Shown: piece by piece, positions 21,507 through 34,746 of the stretch
How the letters are laid out: each line of letters opens with the position of its first letter
How positions within the stretch are numbered: the first letter of the stretch is position 1
Source of the DNA: Cenococcum geophilum 1.58
Taxonomy: Eukaryota > Ascomycota > Dothideomycetes > Gloniales > Gloniaceae
DNA length: 64,000 bases
Reading direction: 5' to 3'
NCBI GenBank assembly: GCA_001692895.1
Contig: KV748191.1
Location: forward strand, 2,542,001 to 2,606,000
Translations under genes and position numbers: made by a program
The notes under the pieces: generated by a model
Seen by the model: the letters and a program-made list of their open reading frames with translations, nothing else
The model's database searches: none
Told to the model about the DNA's origin: nothing

Positions 21507-22500
21507 TTACGGGAACAATTCGAAAGGAAGACAAGAAAGAACTTCTTGGCTCCTTAAGAGAGGGGTTCTCAAAGAAGTGAGAGGGGAGGAAGTGAAGAGC
21601 CTTTTAAGTAGCCAGCTTCAATGACTTGACTCGACCTTGAGCTTTGGTATGTGATGGGAATAACGTGAAGAAGTGCAATTGGTGCAAGATGTAGACGGTG
21701 AGGTAAGGTGGGTAGGTTGGTGAGTTGTTCTGGCGAGGAATGGAAGGGGAGCAGAAGAAGTAGCTGGGGGAACCGAGGGCGAGCTGTGGGTGGACGATTC
21801 TCGCGAAGCTGGCTGGGAGGGGGTTGGCTGGAGCTTAGGGAGCTGTCTGCAACAGGCAAGGCTTTGTTTTGATCGCCCGTCTAGCGTGTCGCACGCACAG
21901 CATCTACCAGCCCCCTATTTCACCTGGGCCGTCAGCGAACGGATGAGCGGCCTCAAAATCGCTCACAACAAACAACAAACAGCTTTCAAAACAATCGCAA
22001 CAGAGCCGAGCTTCTTCGGAGATGGCGACGGCCGCGAGCTCATCTGCGAGCTTGAAACGCCGTCAATTGACCCTCCGCTGCACCAGCCAGAGCTCGCCCT
22101 CGCCCTCCAGCGCTTGTGGACCGCACTGAGTCTCGCCCAATGCTCGTGGTGCCAGTGGGTCTCACGGCTCACTCGTGGACGGAGGCCATTGGACCGGCCA
22201 TCTCACATTTATGCAAACCGACGACAGTGGGTGCTCGTCCTCGGACCGCTCAGCGTCGTTTTTCAGCTGAGCACTCTCCACAGCTTCCGCACGTTCCAGC
22301 ATTTCCCCAGCCTCGCGATTAAATTGCCGCCTGCCATTGGCGCACTGCTTGGGAGTCCTCGCATGTGGCTTTCTGCATCTTCCTGCATGGCAACGCGCGA
22401 AGGCTGGGCTGAGCCGGCGCTTTCCTGCCGTTCGGCTTGACACCAAAAGGAAAACGGCCCATCTCAGGATGTACATCTCATCTTATGCCCGATCCCCTCT
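21507..22500. promoter_or_regulatory. HEX1 upstream region
   Basis: The expected location of the HEX1 promoter and 5' leader. A plus-strand open frame of 216 codons (21790-22440) is not supported by any domain and runs against the HEX1 leader. No specific elements identified. Confidence 0.35.
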
Positions 22501-25500
22501 CGGCAAGAACCTAGCAGAATCTAGTGAGAATATTTAACCGTCGTGATGAAATGATGATCCCGTCGTCGAATCACGCATTCTCATCCCGATTCTCAAACGC
22601 TGGTTCGTGATATGCCTCCAATGACACAAGCCATGGTAGGATTCATCCCCGCTGTGAGCCTACGACGCCTTGCAGCCCCTCATGCATTAGTTTGCAGCAG
22701 CCTGGAGTTTGTCAGGCTTGCCAGGCTTGCGGGGTTGGTTATTACTAGTCCATCGCGATCGCATCGCTGATTGCATGTGGGAATGTGAAAACGGCGTCCG
22801 GTCAACGTTTAAATGGGAGATTGATATACATTAGAAGCCTAGTTACCCCTGCAAGGAAATTCTCAGAGATTTGCGTCGAGGGAGCCTCACTCCGATGGCA
22901 CTCTAAAAAACCATTAACCACCACTATTACATTATTCGCTCAGAATAGACTTATCATCAATAACTTATCATCAAGGGCCTACAGCAAGAGCAATGGGAAC
23001 CAAAAGTGGTCACATCGCCAGGTATCACCAGTTTACATTATATTACGTGATCTGGTCACTTCTTAGGGCAAGTATCATATCAAATGTACACACCCATTGC
23101 ACCACCACCGTCAAATTCTGAAGAGAAATACCGAAAGAAAACTCTATCCTCATTCATCATGAACCAGCTGAGAAAAGATTCTTGCGTGGGTGCCGAGACC
23201 CGTCCGGTCAACTCATCAGCCTGCAATTTCTTTTTCCCATTCTTTTTCTGTAGTTCACATGTCAAACATTACACGTGCATCTCTGTCCTGGGCGAATGAA
23301 CTAACGCGTTCGACCTCTATTCTCTCGCTATCTACTTGAATATTTAAGCCACTTAAATTCCTACTTATCGGTGATTGTTATTTGGGCACTGAACCAAGGA
23401 GGACCCCCCACTAAGAATAGTGTTACCGTCTGGGCCCCATAAGGTATTCATTCCGATCTATGACCAACATCGTCGATGCTATTTCAATGACATAGTTTAA
23501 GTATATCTACTAAATACGGTTTATTGTACTTTACGAGATCTTCGATTACCCCTAGGCTTCAATAACGGAGCTTGTACAAGCAATAAATTCCATACACCGT
23601 CTTGTCATTAAAATGCCGATATGCACAGCAAATATTCGTTCCTCCTCCCACATCATCATCAGGATTTTGCTCCTTGCTTTCCCAATGCAATATTTTCCAT
23701 AATTTACTATAGCGGCACGTCTTACAAAACCTAGATGTTCCCTTCTACAGTGACCAGCATAGTTTATAAAGCCAACAACGTTCCTTTGCGAAGGATACGG
23801 CACGAACATCACATATTGGGCCACGTTTGCGCTTGGTGCACAGAAATTAACCGGGAGCAGATTAGTCTCGCCGTCCTGGTCTCAGTATATTGTACCGTGA
23901 CACCATAACACCACAACACGAACAACTAGTGACCGCGCATCAGGCAAGCCGCAAGTTTTCCGTCCCGCATTTTCCCTCCTAGCTCGCAGCGAATTGATGA
24001 TGGGCTGGAGTGGCTCATGAGCAATATCCTCATCCTTATCTTTAAATCACCCCGGTAATAATTGCCTGGTTCTAGTGAAGGACAGCGCTATCATGTCATT
24101 GCCACTGATTGTCTTCTGATGCTGATGACGGTAATCGGTACCTTAGACAAGTGACACTCGTCACCATGAGTAAGCTAACGATGATAGTCAACACCGACTA
24201 ATTCCACTTAGTAGTCCCACACTAGGTGTAGCACCAGTTGGGGCGCTAGAGAGAATCCCGGAAAATCCGAGAAGTCCTTAGAATAAACCAAGGCAAAGTG
24301 TGACCAAGCAAAAAATTCTTGAATATCCAGCTACTCATCAGAATCAGAATCTTCTAGAGATTCATGAGGAGTTCCACCCACTGGCATGAAAACGGAGCCC
24401 TTGATGCCCATTTCTACCAAGACTCTTGCATTACTTGTTACACGTGAGTTCTCCCCCTAATTCTGACACCTCCAGCTGGCGACTCTCCGTACATCTCGAC
24501 GATTACTTCGTGGAGACAGCGCGGGCAGAGTTTGTCCCATATGGTCCGGTTCTTTGCAGTTAATACTTTGAAAGACTCTAGCTAGAATCCAAATCCAGAG
24601 CCTTGGTTTTCCTGGCAGTTTCTCCAGTAGCATTTCTTAAGCCATAATTAGAAGTTTAGTGTAGTGGAATTGGTTCTGTGGTTGATCTCTCTCACGGTAT
24701 CTCCAGAAATTTCGCGCCATGTGTTTAGAAATGATGCCATACGTCAAATAATATGAGGAACACTAAAAGCTTTTGGCAATGCGGTAGGGCCAACAGAAGA
24801 GGATGGAATTCTTTATCTCATTTGTCTCAAGGCAAACTAATCGGTAAGGTGCCAGACCGCCATGCATATCGGAAACAATGAGTCTGAAGAAGCAGTCTAG
24901 AACAAAGGATGTATGAGAACCCACAATTTCAGTGATTAATGACTTGATAAAGCTCTGGTAAAGCCTATCCGAGTGCATGAGCAATATATAAGAAATGCCA
25001 CTCCTGTTTTGGTAATCTTGGAGACCGAAGCCGGCCACTCAGGGAGGATCTTTAATTGCTTAAGATAGTGAGTGCGGTACAGGAAATTCCTTGGGTCTCC
25101 GAATATGACTATTTTGTGAGCCAATTGAAGCAAGACCCAAAGGTGGCTGAGGAAGCCTCCAAGCGGTTTCGCACTCCTTGTAACACCACTGGCTACTTAG
25201 CAAATGTCCTTTCCTAAAGCCTCCCCATACATAAATAGTAGTGTAGACAATATCTCCCAAAACGGCAGATGCAACAAAGGGATACCAGGACATGACGTGA
25301 TAAATCCGACTACGCCGGACTGACCCAGGGCGTATGTTAGTAATCATTCATCATCTCACTCTCATATTATTTGTCTCCATAACAGCATAAGGCACATAAG
25401 GTGCAGCATAGATGAGGTGCTCTGAACGATGATTTGAGTTAAGCGCAAATTCTGAAAGACTGGGAATGCAATAATTAAGCAGAAGAAGAAATTCGACGGC

Positions 25501-26097
25501 AACGGTGGATGTGTTTGAAAGTCACATAGAAAGATGGAATATTGCTGACCCAGGGTATGCCATAAACCTTTAAGATGTCGGATAACATATAATTCAATTT
25601 CCAGAAGAAGTGGCCACGGGGGATCTGTCGAAGCATTCTGTATTATTGTAGGCCGCCTATTTATGGATAGAATCAAGGAGTGGCATAGGAATGGGCCGAA
25701 TGGCGAAAGGATATCCTAGATAGTAATATGTTAGACCACGTAGCAAACCTAGAATCGCTGCCAACTCGAGCCCAGTTCGATTAGGCATGCTTGCTGTTTA
25801 ATCTTACTTCGTTCTCCGCCCTGTTGCATGGTTTCTTGCATATATTCTTTGATATTGATATATAGAAGTTGGATTCCAGGAACAGGCAACTGTACAGTAC
25901 TTAAGTTGAAAAAAGCGGTTAGGCAATAAAGTTTCTATACAGCGGTGAAGCCAGTCACGCAGCGCCAGCATCATACCAATCACATGGCAAAGTCATCCAT
26001 TAATTTCCTATATTCGCTTGTTCAGGCTAGAGTAGTATTATCTTTCTACGAGTATCGAGGAAGTTTTTATGTGTTTTGACGTGGATATGGCTTATAG
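22501..26097. other. 3.6 kb gene-poor region
   Basis: No gene I can support. Minus-strand frames at 24763-25038, 25060-25347 and 25362-25676 encode hydrophobic stretches and could be a heavily eroded membrane-protein gene, but no motif or intact splice structure is visible. The rest (22500-24700, 25680-26090) shows only short random frames. Confidence 0.4.
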
Positions 26098-29000
26098 TTA
26101 ATCGAGTAAGCTGCCCTCAGAAATAGGCTTGGGCTTATGGTGGAGCGGAGTAAAGGTCTCTTTCCACCTCCACCTTGACTCAGGTGGCGGATCATCCGAG
26201 ATATCAATTAGTAAGTTGTTGTTGGCTTGAGTGACTGATACCTTGGTAGGAGTAGTGGAAGCAGGCACCACGGAAGCGGTAGTATGAACTCCGAATAAGC
26301 TCCACAAAGCTTCATCGTCTAGTTTATTCCGAGCTTGTATAGTAGCTTCCTGTAAGGTAGTTGATTGTAGGGTGATAGCAAGCTGGCGGTTAGCAGTGTC
26401 GTGGACTTGAACTCCACCATTCGCGAAATTTTGCCAGTCCACTGCTTCTGAGCCAGAGGAACCGGAGGATATGGTTAGCCTTGGTACTGTTATTTGCTGC
26501 CTTGCAACAGTCTTCATAACAGCCCTGACTCCAGTATCGTTTTTGTCGCAGATGGTGCAACGATGGGGGTCGCAGCAAACAGCTGAGCACAGATGCCCGC
26601 AGTCGAGTGTGGTTTGACATCTTTGAGTGCAATTGATTGCCGAGTGTGGGAACCTTAAATTTTAATCAGTGAAATGAATTCACAAGGGGCGAGGATAACT
26701 CACGGGTGGCATCGTAACATGCATATGTGTCCGCACGGAAGGTTGCTGCGGCACTTTCTCTCACAGCCACCATTGATCATAGCCCAATCATCCGGTTCTA
26801 AAGCGAAGTCATTACTCAAGTTCATATAACAATGGCGAATTACGCTTACCTTCAATGAAAGTCATCCGTCCGTGTTTCTTACATTGTAGAGGAAGACGGA
26901 AGCCGAGACGCTTCGCGGGCCCTGTCTTTGGCGTGCTTCCCCGCTTGTCATAAAACGTTTCGACGACACCGACCCAGGTTAGGCTTTCTTGGCATAGGAG
27001 CTCGCCATTGCCGAAAACGTAAAAGCCTCTCTTAGCCCGAGACAATGCAACGCAAACACGATTGTCAACATTGAGGAAACCGATCTTGAATTTGTCATTG
27101 CTGCGGACAAGTGATAAAAGGACAATCTCATTTTCTTCTCCCTGGTAGGAGTCAACGGTGACTACTTTGAAGAAGCTGTGACTCTTCAGATTTGGGTGTT
27201 GGCGAAGTGCTCGAAGGATGGCTTTCCTTTGGCCGTTATAAAAGGTCAAGATAGTGATGTCGTCAATATTGATACCGTTGTATACGAGATAATCGAGGAA
27301 GCCAACGATCATTTCGACTTCTTGGAGATTGCATGATGACATGTTCGAATCTTGCGTCTCTGGCCATTGGTGTGTGAAGAAGAAGGAATTACAACCACCC
27401 ATCCCTTCAACTGGAGGACGGTTTTTAGGATCTTTGACGACAGGATGATCTGAAATATGATCTCCATAGATTGGCTTGAGGATACGACGAATTTCAGGGA
27501 TCATGCGACGCTGTCGTCTCAAGCTATCGAATTCGACTTCGTTATTGACCATTCTCTCGAAAAGAGACATGTTGAAATTGAACGGCTCCCCCTCGTGTTC
27601 TTTGACTTGACAGTGAGGGCGAAGTTGCTTGTGGTCACCGACGAGGATGAGATGCTCTAGGGAAGGCATGCATGCCGCGATAATAGGCGCTTCAAGTGTC
27701 TCCGCTGCTTCCTCGACGAGGACCACTTTCGGGTTAAGACTGGCAACTAATGCACGGTATTTGCTTAAACCGGTTGTCGTCATACCAATGACCTTTTGTT
27801 GCTTGAGGAGGGCGCTGTCTTGCTCCCACATATCAACACGGCGCTGTAGAACGTACAGCTCATATCTTCGTGCCTGCTGACGGAATTCCACAAGAATAAT
27901 CTCTTTTGCCCGACGTTGGAGGTAGCGATAGATCGGGCCTCTCATCCTATAATGGATTTTGTAGAGGTCTTGCTCTTCAAGGAGTTGACAAACTTTACCA
28001 TCTTTTACTAGGTCAACTAGCTTTCCAGTGTAATTGTCTCCGAGAAGAGTAACGGGTCCTTTCAAAGCCTCGATGTCGTCGTCATCCTTGGCAAATGTCT
28101 CAGCCTCAAGCTCCTTCAACTGCTCAAATTCAAGGTCGGCTTCCTCAAATTCAAAGCCGAAGTCCTCTGGGCTGACGGTGCGCGGTACAGGGATGAGGGA
28201 TTTACCCATCCATAGTTCCATGTGAATGCCTAGAGAATCTTTCTGAACTCCCANCATGCTAGCAGCTCCAGTCTCCAGAGAATCCGCTTGAGCCTGTGTA
28301 ATCAGACCTAGCTTATGCAACAATATGTGATCTAGTGGGCCTTTGTTAGCTTCAAGTGGTGACAGAAGCAGTTGTAAGGTCTTCGTGATTTCTTTCAGGC
28401 GCTTCATAGCAGTGCCTCGAAGACCACCGCCAACGGGCGGCTTGGATGTGGCCTGCCGAACTTCAAATAGTGTTCTTTTCTGAATGACGTCTTGGTCCTT
28501 AGACCTGCCTCCGAGTCGGACAAAATTGGGCTCGAATTGAGCAACATGCCTAAGTAACTGATCTAGTGCATGGTTTGTCTGACATGTGACAATGACGGGG
28601 GGATCCCCCATTGTCATATTGCTGAGCAACGCCTTCGAAGCCACGACAGACACATGGGTTTTTCCGGTGCCTGGAGGTCCTTGGATTATTGCAAGACGCT
28701 TCGTAAGAACTCGTTTCAGTGCAGTGGACTGAGATTTGTCAAGCCCCGTAGTAGTCGTATCTGGCCAGTCTTCAAGAATGTTCACATTCTCAAATGAGGA
28801 GGCATCCTCGATAGCCACGATGGAACTAAGATTCGTATGAGGCTTATTCATGACGTATTGTGGTGCTTTGACATTCTGTTGGACTTGAACAAGGTGTTCT
28901 GATAACGGGAATCTATTGATGGTTAGATATCTTCTTATTCAGAAAACATCGCATACTTACGGCTCTCTCATCAACTTTTGCAATGCCAACATAGTGTGGC

Positions 29001-30642
29001 GACTGGCTTCGTAAAATCCAGTTCGTTCCTCAACCATCATCCATGATACAGATGGGTCGATCTCAATCTCTTCAGGTCTGGCAAAGAATAAGTCAACCTC
29101 TGGGGGATTCTGTTCTAATGCGGCCAATGGTCTCGCCGCCACTGTCGCGAGTATACATTTCGTTCGAAAATTGTCGGTCTCGGGAGTCAAAGCAACTAGA
29201 GACCCGGCGACTAATCTTTTCGACTGATCCCAACGGATCATCTTCCCTACTCTCCTGAGTGAGAACGCCACGCGGATTGCCAGCCCTCGAGGTGAAAATA
29301 TTACTGAGCTGATATGGACCTTGCAGATGTTAGTGGATGGCTGCTTTGGAATCGTAGCATGCTTACCTGTTCATATATACCGACTCCATTACCATATCCG
29401 GATTCCGGCAAATTAAAAGGGTCTGCTCTGATTTGACCCACTGCCTCTCTCAACGGTTTGATCGTGTCTTCTCTCAAAAGATTGTATTGAGAGCTCAGAT
29501 ACTCCTCCGTCGAGCTATACGGACCTAAGATCTTGTTGACTTGTAGTGGAGTATCTCCGTTTTCGCTGATGATATTCTGGCCCTCGTCAGGGATATCAAG
29601 TATTTCGGCGGAGGTCGGGACCTCCGATCGTGCTAACCAGGCTCCACCAGTCAAGGGCTGACTGGGGGTCTCAAAGTATTGACGAATCTGGGTGCTAAAT
29701 CTAGCTTGTTGAGGCGGAGGAGACGTGAAAGGGATAAGAGGAGGCTCGTAACTCTGAGTGGTGTGGTGGATGGAGAAGCGTTCGCTGATATGCTCATTCA
29801 TTTCTGTGCATTCAATGTTATTAGCCTTCCGTTCATAGTCCAACTCGTGGACTGCGATGTGGTTATTTTGCATTCGTGATCTGTTAGAGAACATAGAGTG
29901 TGGAAACTCTGGAGGAAATGGCAAAGGCTGGGTTTGATGAAATCTAAGCTAGGAGACAACAAAGCAGCTCAAATGGTCCTTCTGAATGTTTGGAAAGCTG
30001 ATCTTATCACATTGACCGCCATTTGGCAATCGATTATTGAGCCCACCGGGTAAGATCTTCACACTGAACTCAACTGATGTCGGCGATGGATCTGTTCAAG
30101 CGCCCAGTGACATGACACTGTGCTGAATAACCATGACAAGTCTCACCAATCACCGTGAAGCACGCAAATGCTTAAAGGAAATCATCTGATCAATGTGTCA
30201 ACTCACCTTCATCTAGCTCTCTAGCATCTTTCGACTGCCCAACTTCAATTAAATTTGAAAACATGTTTGTTGACAAATCCACGGATTGAGGTTCTGGAGA
30301 AAAGTCATTAGTACAGAAGGAAACCCCAACGGTCGAAGTGAGGAGCATTCTCACCTGTGGTGACTGGGCTTGGAGATAGTACGTTTGCTGTGAAAAACCA
30401 ATGTCAGCATTCAAAGAATCATATGCGGCTATTCTCTAGCCAACCGTACCTTGCCAGCTTTGCACATTCGGATAAATCCCATTCATAGTTGGTAGAAACT
30501 GGCCGTATCCGTCCTCGTGGATCGATCGAGACGGCTCTCCAGTCACTATCGATGAGTCTGTTGCATCGTGGCTCGCCTGCGGTGCTGAGCCGATAGGCGG
30601 GGGCGGGAAGTAATGAATAAACTGCGGATTTGGACGAGNCAT
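26098..30642 (-). CDS. NFX1-type zinc-finger superfamily 1 RNA helicase
   Basis: Large Upf1-family helicase of the ZNFX1/Hrr1 type. ATG at 30640-30642 (the next base is N) begins a Pro/Ser-rich N-terminus in several short exons (30450-30642, 30355-30387, 30207-30293, further exons near 29300-29950). A conserved region precedes the helicase (LRRVGKMIRWDQSKRLVAGS; EERTGFYEASRHTMLALQKL). The main exon (about 26820-28925) holds Walker A IIQGPPGTGKTHV, TCQTNHALDQLL, the DEAA-type box VLVEEAAETLEAPI, VGDHKQLRP, TVDSYQGEENEIVLLSLVRS and NVDNRVCVALSRAKRG. C-terminal exons add Cys-rich NFX1-type fingers (CERKCRSNLPCGHICMLRCH; CQTTLDCGHLC) and end SEGSLLD at 26098. Fission yeast Hrr1 acts in RNAi heterochromatin, so a role in small-RNA silencing is plausible by family. 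The exact N-terminal exon joins near 29950-30206 are unresolved. Confidence 0.88.
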
Positions 30643-31879
30643 GGCTGTTTAAGAATCTTAGCTGAGGAGGAGGGGGAGAAACGAGCAAGGTGTTCACCGG
30701 TTATGACCAATTAGTGCGATGCTGGAGGAGGAAAAGACAGCTCAACCGAACGTACCGTACATCAGCGATGAGTCTTCTAAGGAAGACTTCTAAAACGTTG
30801 AGCTTCCTGTCAGATGGAAGCAGAAAGATATGAGTGGTGAAAGGCCTCGAGAGTTTTAGCTTTGGAAAGATTGTTTACATTTGAGATGGATCACCTGATT
30901 CAACTTTTTGAGTGAATGAAATGATGGATGTGGAAGGGACTATTCACGTTCGGTGAGCAATAAAGCGAAAGCCAATCTGAGAACCAGGAATCATTCTAGA
31001 CGCTGTATTGACTAAGAAAATAGAGTCTGAAAAGTTTCGGGTCAAGGAGACAAATATATAACGCTGGAGGAATTAGGGAAGTCCAAGCACTTTGAAGACG
31101 ATTGCGAGCAAACTCCGCAATGACTGGGAAGGCACGACAGCTCAATCAACCTACGCACGTTCCATGATAGGAAAGAAGAACATAAAGGGAATCTATGGCA
31201 TACGGCAAGGGACGAAGACATAATATGAGACAATCGAAGCTCTAGACGGAGCTGCATTGGCGGGATGTGTCGAGAGTAAGGAACAGAGGATAGCAACTAC
31301 AGAAAACCTCTTTAACTTAGACCTGTTCTGCATGAATCAAGTTCCAGGACTCCTGAGCTTTGTGGGACCATGTTTCTACGTGTCTCAATCTGTTTGTTCA
31401 TGCTGGCTTGCTGGGGGTTCACTCGAAACTGCAGGTTCCACCGCATGGAGAACTTCATGAATTGAAATCTAGCTTCTCTCCCCGAATCTCTCATTTTTCG
31501 GGAGTAAGACGTTGTATGTTACGGATAACACTCTAATCCACGCCTGTAGATGTGGAAAGAGATGATGTTGAGGCTGAACATGTCCAAAGAAGTTTGCCTA
31601 GAGCAGACCCCGGCCCACTCAGTCCCCGCCGTCAGCGGTCTTGGCGAAATACCCACGCGCGACCTCTAACAATTTCGACGGAGAGAGAAAGGTACATACA
31701 CAAGTTTTCATTCATACTGATATTGCAAGTTCCTCTTCACCATACCTGGCTGCTCGGAAACTATCTATAGTCTTTCATTGAATCTTGTAAACTATTTTTT
31801 ATCTCCGTTAGCGCGAACGGGCTCCTCCGCGTCTACACCTCCGCGCTAAGCTCCGAATTGATGGACAACGCCTAGCAAG
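30643..31879. promoter_or_regulatory. divergent promoter region between the helicase and SPT8
   Basis: About 1.2 kb between two divergent start codons. Short frames here are unconvincing. It presumably holds both promoters and leaders; no defined site is called. Confidence 0.4.
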
Positions 31880-34130
31880 ATGGTGAGCTTCGAATATGAT
31901 GACGATAATGGAGCCGGTTTGCATCCATACTCTACGCAGCTAGTCAATCACTAATACATTAAAAGGCTCACCCGGGACGAGTTCCGAGAACGATGTTGAC
32001 GAGGCAATGGAAGATGCCGATGATGTCGATGCAGATGCCGACGCCGAAGGAGATGTAGATGCGGATGCTGATGGAGACATCGATGCTGAAGGAGACAATG
32101 ATAATGATGAGGATGAGGGAGATAATGACGACGAGGACGAGCAGGAGGATACTGATTCACCCTCACACTCCCAACACAGAAGTAGACCTTCAAATTCTGG
32201 CCATATTTCTCTTCCAAATGGTGTTCCTGGGACTCCCAGACAGCCAGGAACTGGTGAGGGCAGTGAACTCTACCCGAATCCCACAGTCTTGTTGACATCT
32301 CCCTCACCACGAGCTGCATCTGTATCCTCAGCCACCGGGCTACCATTCCGACCCAGCGTACGCCCTGAAGCACTTACCGCACCTGTTTACGATATTGTGC
32401 CTACGATTGCCGCGCCTCATAGTACCTCAATCAACGCTATAACAGCGACTCCAGATATGCGATGGGTTTTCAGTGGTGGAGCGGATGGTTATATAAGAAA
32501 ATTTAATTGGGTGGACACGGCAAATGGGAAGCTAGCTCTTACGGTTGCGCAACGGCACCCGTTCGTTGACAGCGTTACCAAAGCGGGAGTTTTGTTGAGT
32601 TACTGGGAGAACGAGGAAGGGTCAGGTACGGTAGCTGACTTCAAGAGTTTGTGGGATGTACTAATTTATGCTTTGCAGACCGAAATGCAGCAGACGAACC
32701 GGTAAACTTGTCTCCTGTATATTCCCTTGCTGTACATCACCAAGGCCTCTGGCTCTTATCTGGACTGGACTCTGGTGGCATAAATCTACAGCCTGTTCGG
32801 CACGAAGAAGGGAAACGGATAGCTTGCCTTCGCAAGCATACCTCGGCTGTCTCCGTCCTGACATTGGCCCAAGATGAGAAGTCTGTACTTTCGGGCAGCT
32901 GGGATAAGACAATCAATGATTGGGATCTCAACACTGGACAGGTCAAACGCCGTTTTGAAAGTAGCGGTGGTCAAATATCCGCGATTGAACAGCGTCCACT
33001 GTCGAGTCTGCCGGTTCCGATAGACAGTGGCCCGGCCATTATCTCGAATGGTACTTTCTCTTCAAACAATGCTGCCAAGCCTTTAACAAATGGTGTTTTA
33101 CCTAACGGTGTTTCTGCATCGGCTAGAGGAAGTCTATCTCGTCCAGAAGAGAATGGTAACGAAGATGCACAAGGTTCGCCTGAAGACTCCCTGTTTGGCG
33201 ACAAGGACTCTCTCTTTGGAGATGACAAGGACCCATCTGGCGGAGCATCTGCAGTTCCTGGATTCGCCGATGATGAGGATGATGAGTTTTCTAGGGCTAT
33301 CGCAAACGGAATACAACAGCAAGAAGATGAAGATGCCCAGGGAGATATGATGGATGTAGGAGGTCCGGTACAGCCACTTGAGCTTGAACCCGAACCAGGT
33401 CCAAGCAATGAATTACCTTCCGTTCAGACCGAGCCTGTTATGAATGGAGAAACAGATTCCCAGACTACAGGTACATTGAACGGACTTCCGCACTCCGAGG
33501 AGACGTCTACGATCGCTGGCAGCGCCAATGGTGCTTCTACTCAAGCCGATCAACCTCCTTCATCGGATACTACTTTTGTTGATGCTTCTATTGATGGAAC
33601 ATTAAGAATATGGGATCGACGGCAGTCAAATCCAATTGCTCGAATTGTCCCATCACGATCTACCCCACCATGGTGCATGAATGCGTGCTGGTCACCCGAT
33701 GGGAATTTTATCTACGCCGGGCGGAGAAACGGAACAGTGGACGAATATAGTCTCCACAAAGGTCTTAGGGAACCAAGACGAACGTTCAAGTTTCCAGGCG
33801 TTAGTGGTTCTGTTAGTGCTGTGCGAGCCATGCCTAACGCAAGGCATTTGGTGTGGTAAGTTAATCGCTCTCCACAAATTTCAAATTAATTACTCACTCA
33901 TGGTTTTTAGCGCATCTTATGACATTCTCCGTCTCTATGATCTGAAAGAACAAGAAGGAAAACATTCAGCAGTTCCTTATCTCATTGTTCCTGGTCATCG
34001 CACGGGCGTCATTTCGCAGCTTTATATTGATCCGACTTGCACCTTTATGATTTCTACTGGTGGAAATAGAGGATGGGAGGGTAGTTCAACGGAGGTGTTG
34101 CTTGGTTATGAGATTGGGATTGGAGCTTGA
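31880..34130 (+). CDS. SPT8: SAGA complex subunit Spt8, WD40 repeat protein
   Basis: Component of the SAGA transcription coactivator that contacts TBP. Four exons join in frame: 31880-31916, 31966-32625, 32679-33855 and 33911-34130, giving 697 residues. The start MVSFEYDDDNG leads into a long Asp/Glu tract (DADADAEGDVDADADGDID) and then a disordered segment. The family signature follows: ATPDMRWVFSGGADGYIRKF, then YSLAVHHQGLWLLSGLDSG, HTSAVSVLTLAQDEKSVLSG, SWDKTINDWDLNTGQVKRRF. An acidic insertion of about 220 residues (33000-33560) precedes the last WD blades (ASIDGTLRIWDRRQ; WSPDGNFIYAGRRNGTVDEY) and LIVPGHRTGVISQLYID. It ends VLLGYEIGIGA. Intact. Confidence 0.93.
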
Positions 34131-34746
34131 CGCATTGAAATATACCCATGATATTCGCGGCGTTGAGACGGATGCCGCATGGCGGGCTTTAGCGTTGCGG
34201 TTTGTATACTATATTTCATTTGTAAGCTGCCAAAACTTTCGCAGTTTCAAAAATCGTCTGGCAAATTTTCGGGTTTGTGAGCCGATTCTACCATTTCCAT
34301 GTCTGATTTGCGGAACTTGAATAAAGAGCAGTTCGTTGATTCACTGGCGATTTCGTCTCATGTCTGATTTGCGGAACTTGAATAAAGAGCAGTTCGTTGA
34401 TTCACTGGCGATTTCGTCTCATGTCTGATTTGCGGAACTTGAATAAAGAGCAGTTCGTTGATTCACTGGCGATTTCGTCTAAGGCTTGTTAGCTCTCCTA
34501 CCACTCAACTCCGGCCTTCCTTCTATGGTCTTAGCTCTAACCTCTTTCCACCTTGGGCGGACAGCAATCTAGAGCTAAGACTGTCACGCTAAGTTTATCG
34601 CGGGGATTTTTGGTGCGTTTCATACTCTCCTTCGATTTCAGAGCGAAACTACCGGATCGAGCAACTATCACCATCTTCCTTCCGACTCACTGACAGAGCA
34701 AAAACTTTTTAGACACCTCAGACCTTCCCAATAGCCGGGTTACGAA
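34131..34746. other. SPT8 3' region and next-gene upstream region
   Basis: Contains the 61-bp tandem repeat described separately and the promoter of the gene at 34747. No other feature. Confidence 0.4.
34298..34480. repeat. 61-bp tandem repeat, three identical copies
   Basis: Three head-to-tail copies with no difference that I can see: 34298-34358, 34359-34419 and 34420-34480. Each begins CATGTCTGATTTGCGG and ends CGATTTCGTCT. It lies about 170 bp past the SPT8 stop. Each unit contains AATAAA, so polyadenylation-like signals are triplicated. Confidence 0.95.

Noticed and set aside
21790..22440. A 216-codon plus-strand open frame
   Set aside because: It lies in the HEX1 upstream region, has no domain or splice support, and its open length is plausible by chance in GC-rich DNA.
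24763..25676. Possible eroded membrane-protein gene on the minus strand
   Set aside because: Hydrophobic frames exist, but no family motif, splice pattern or start could be established.
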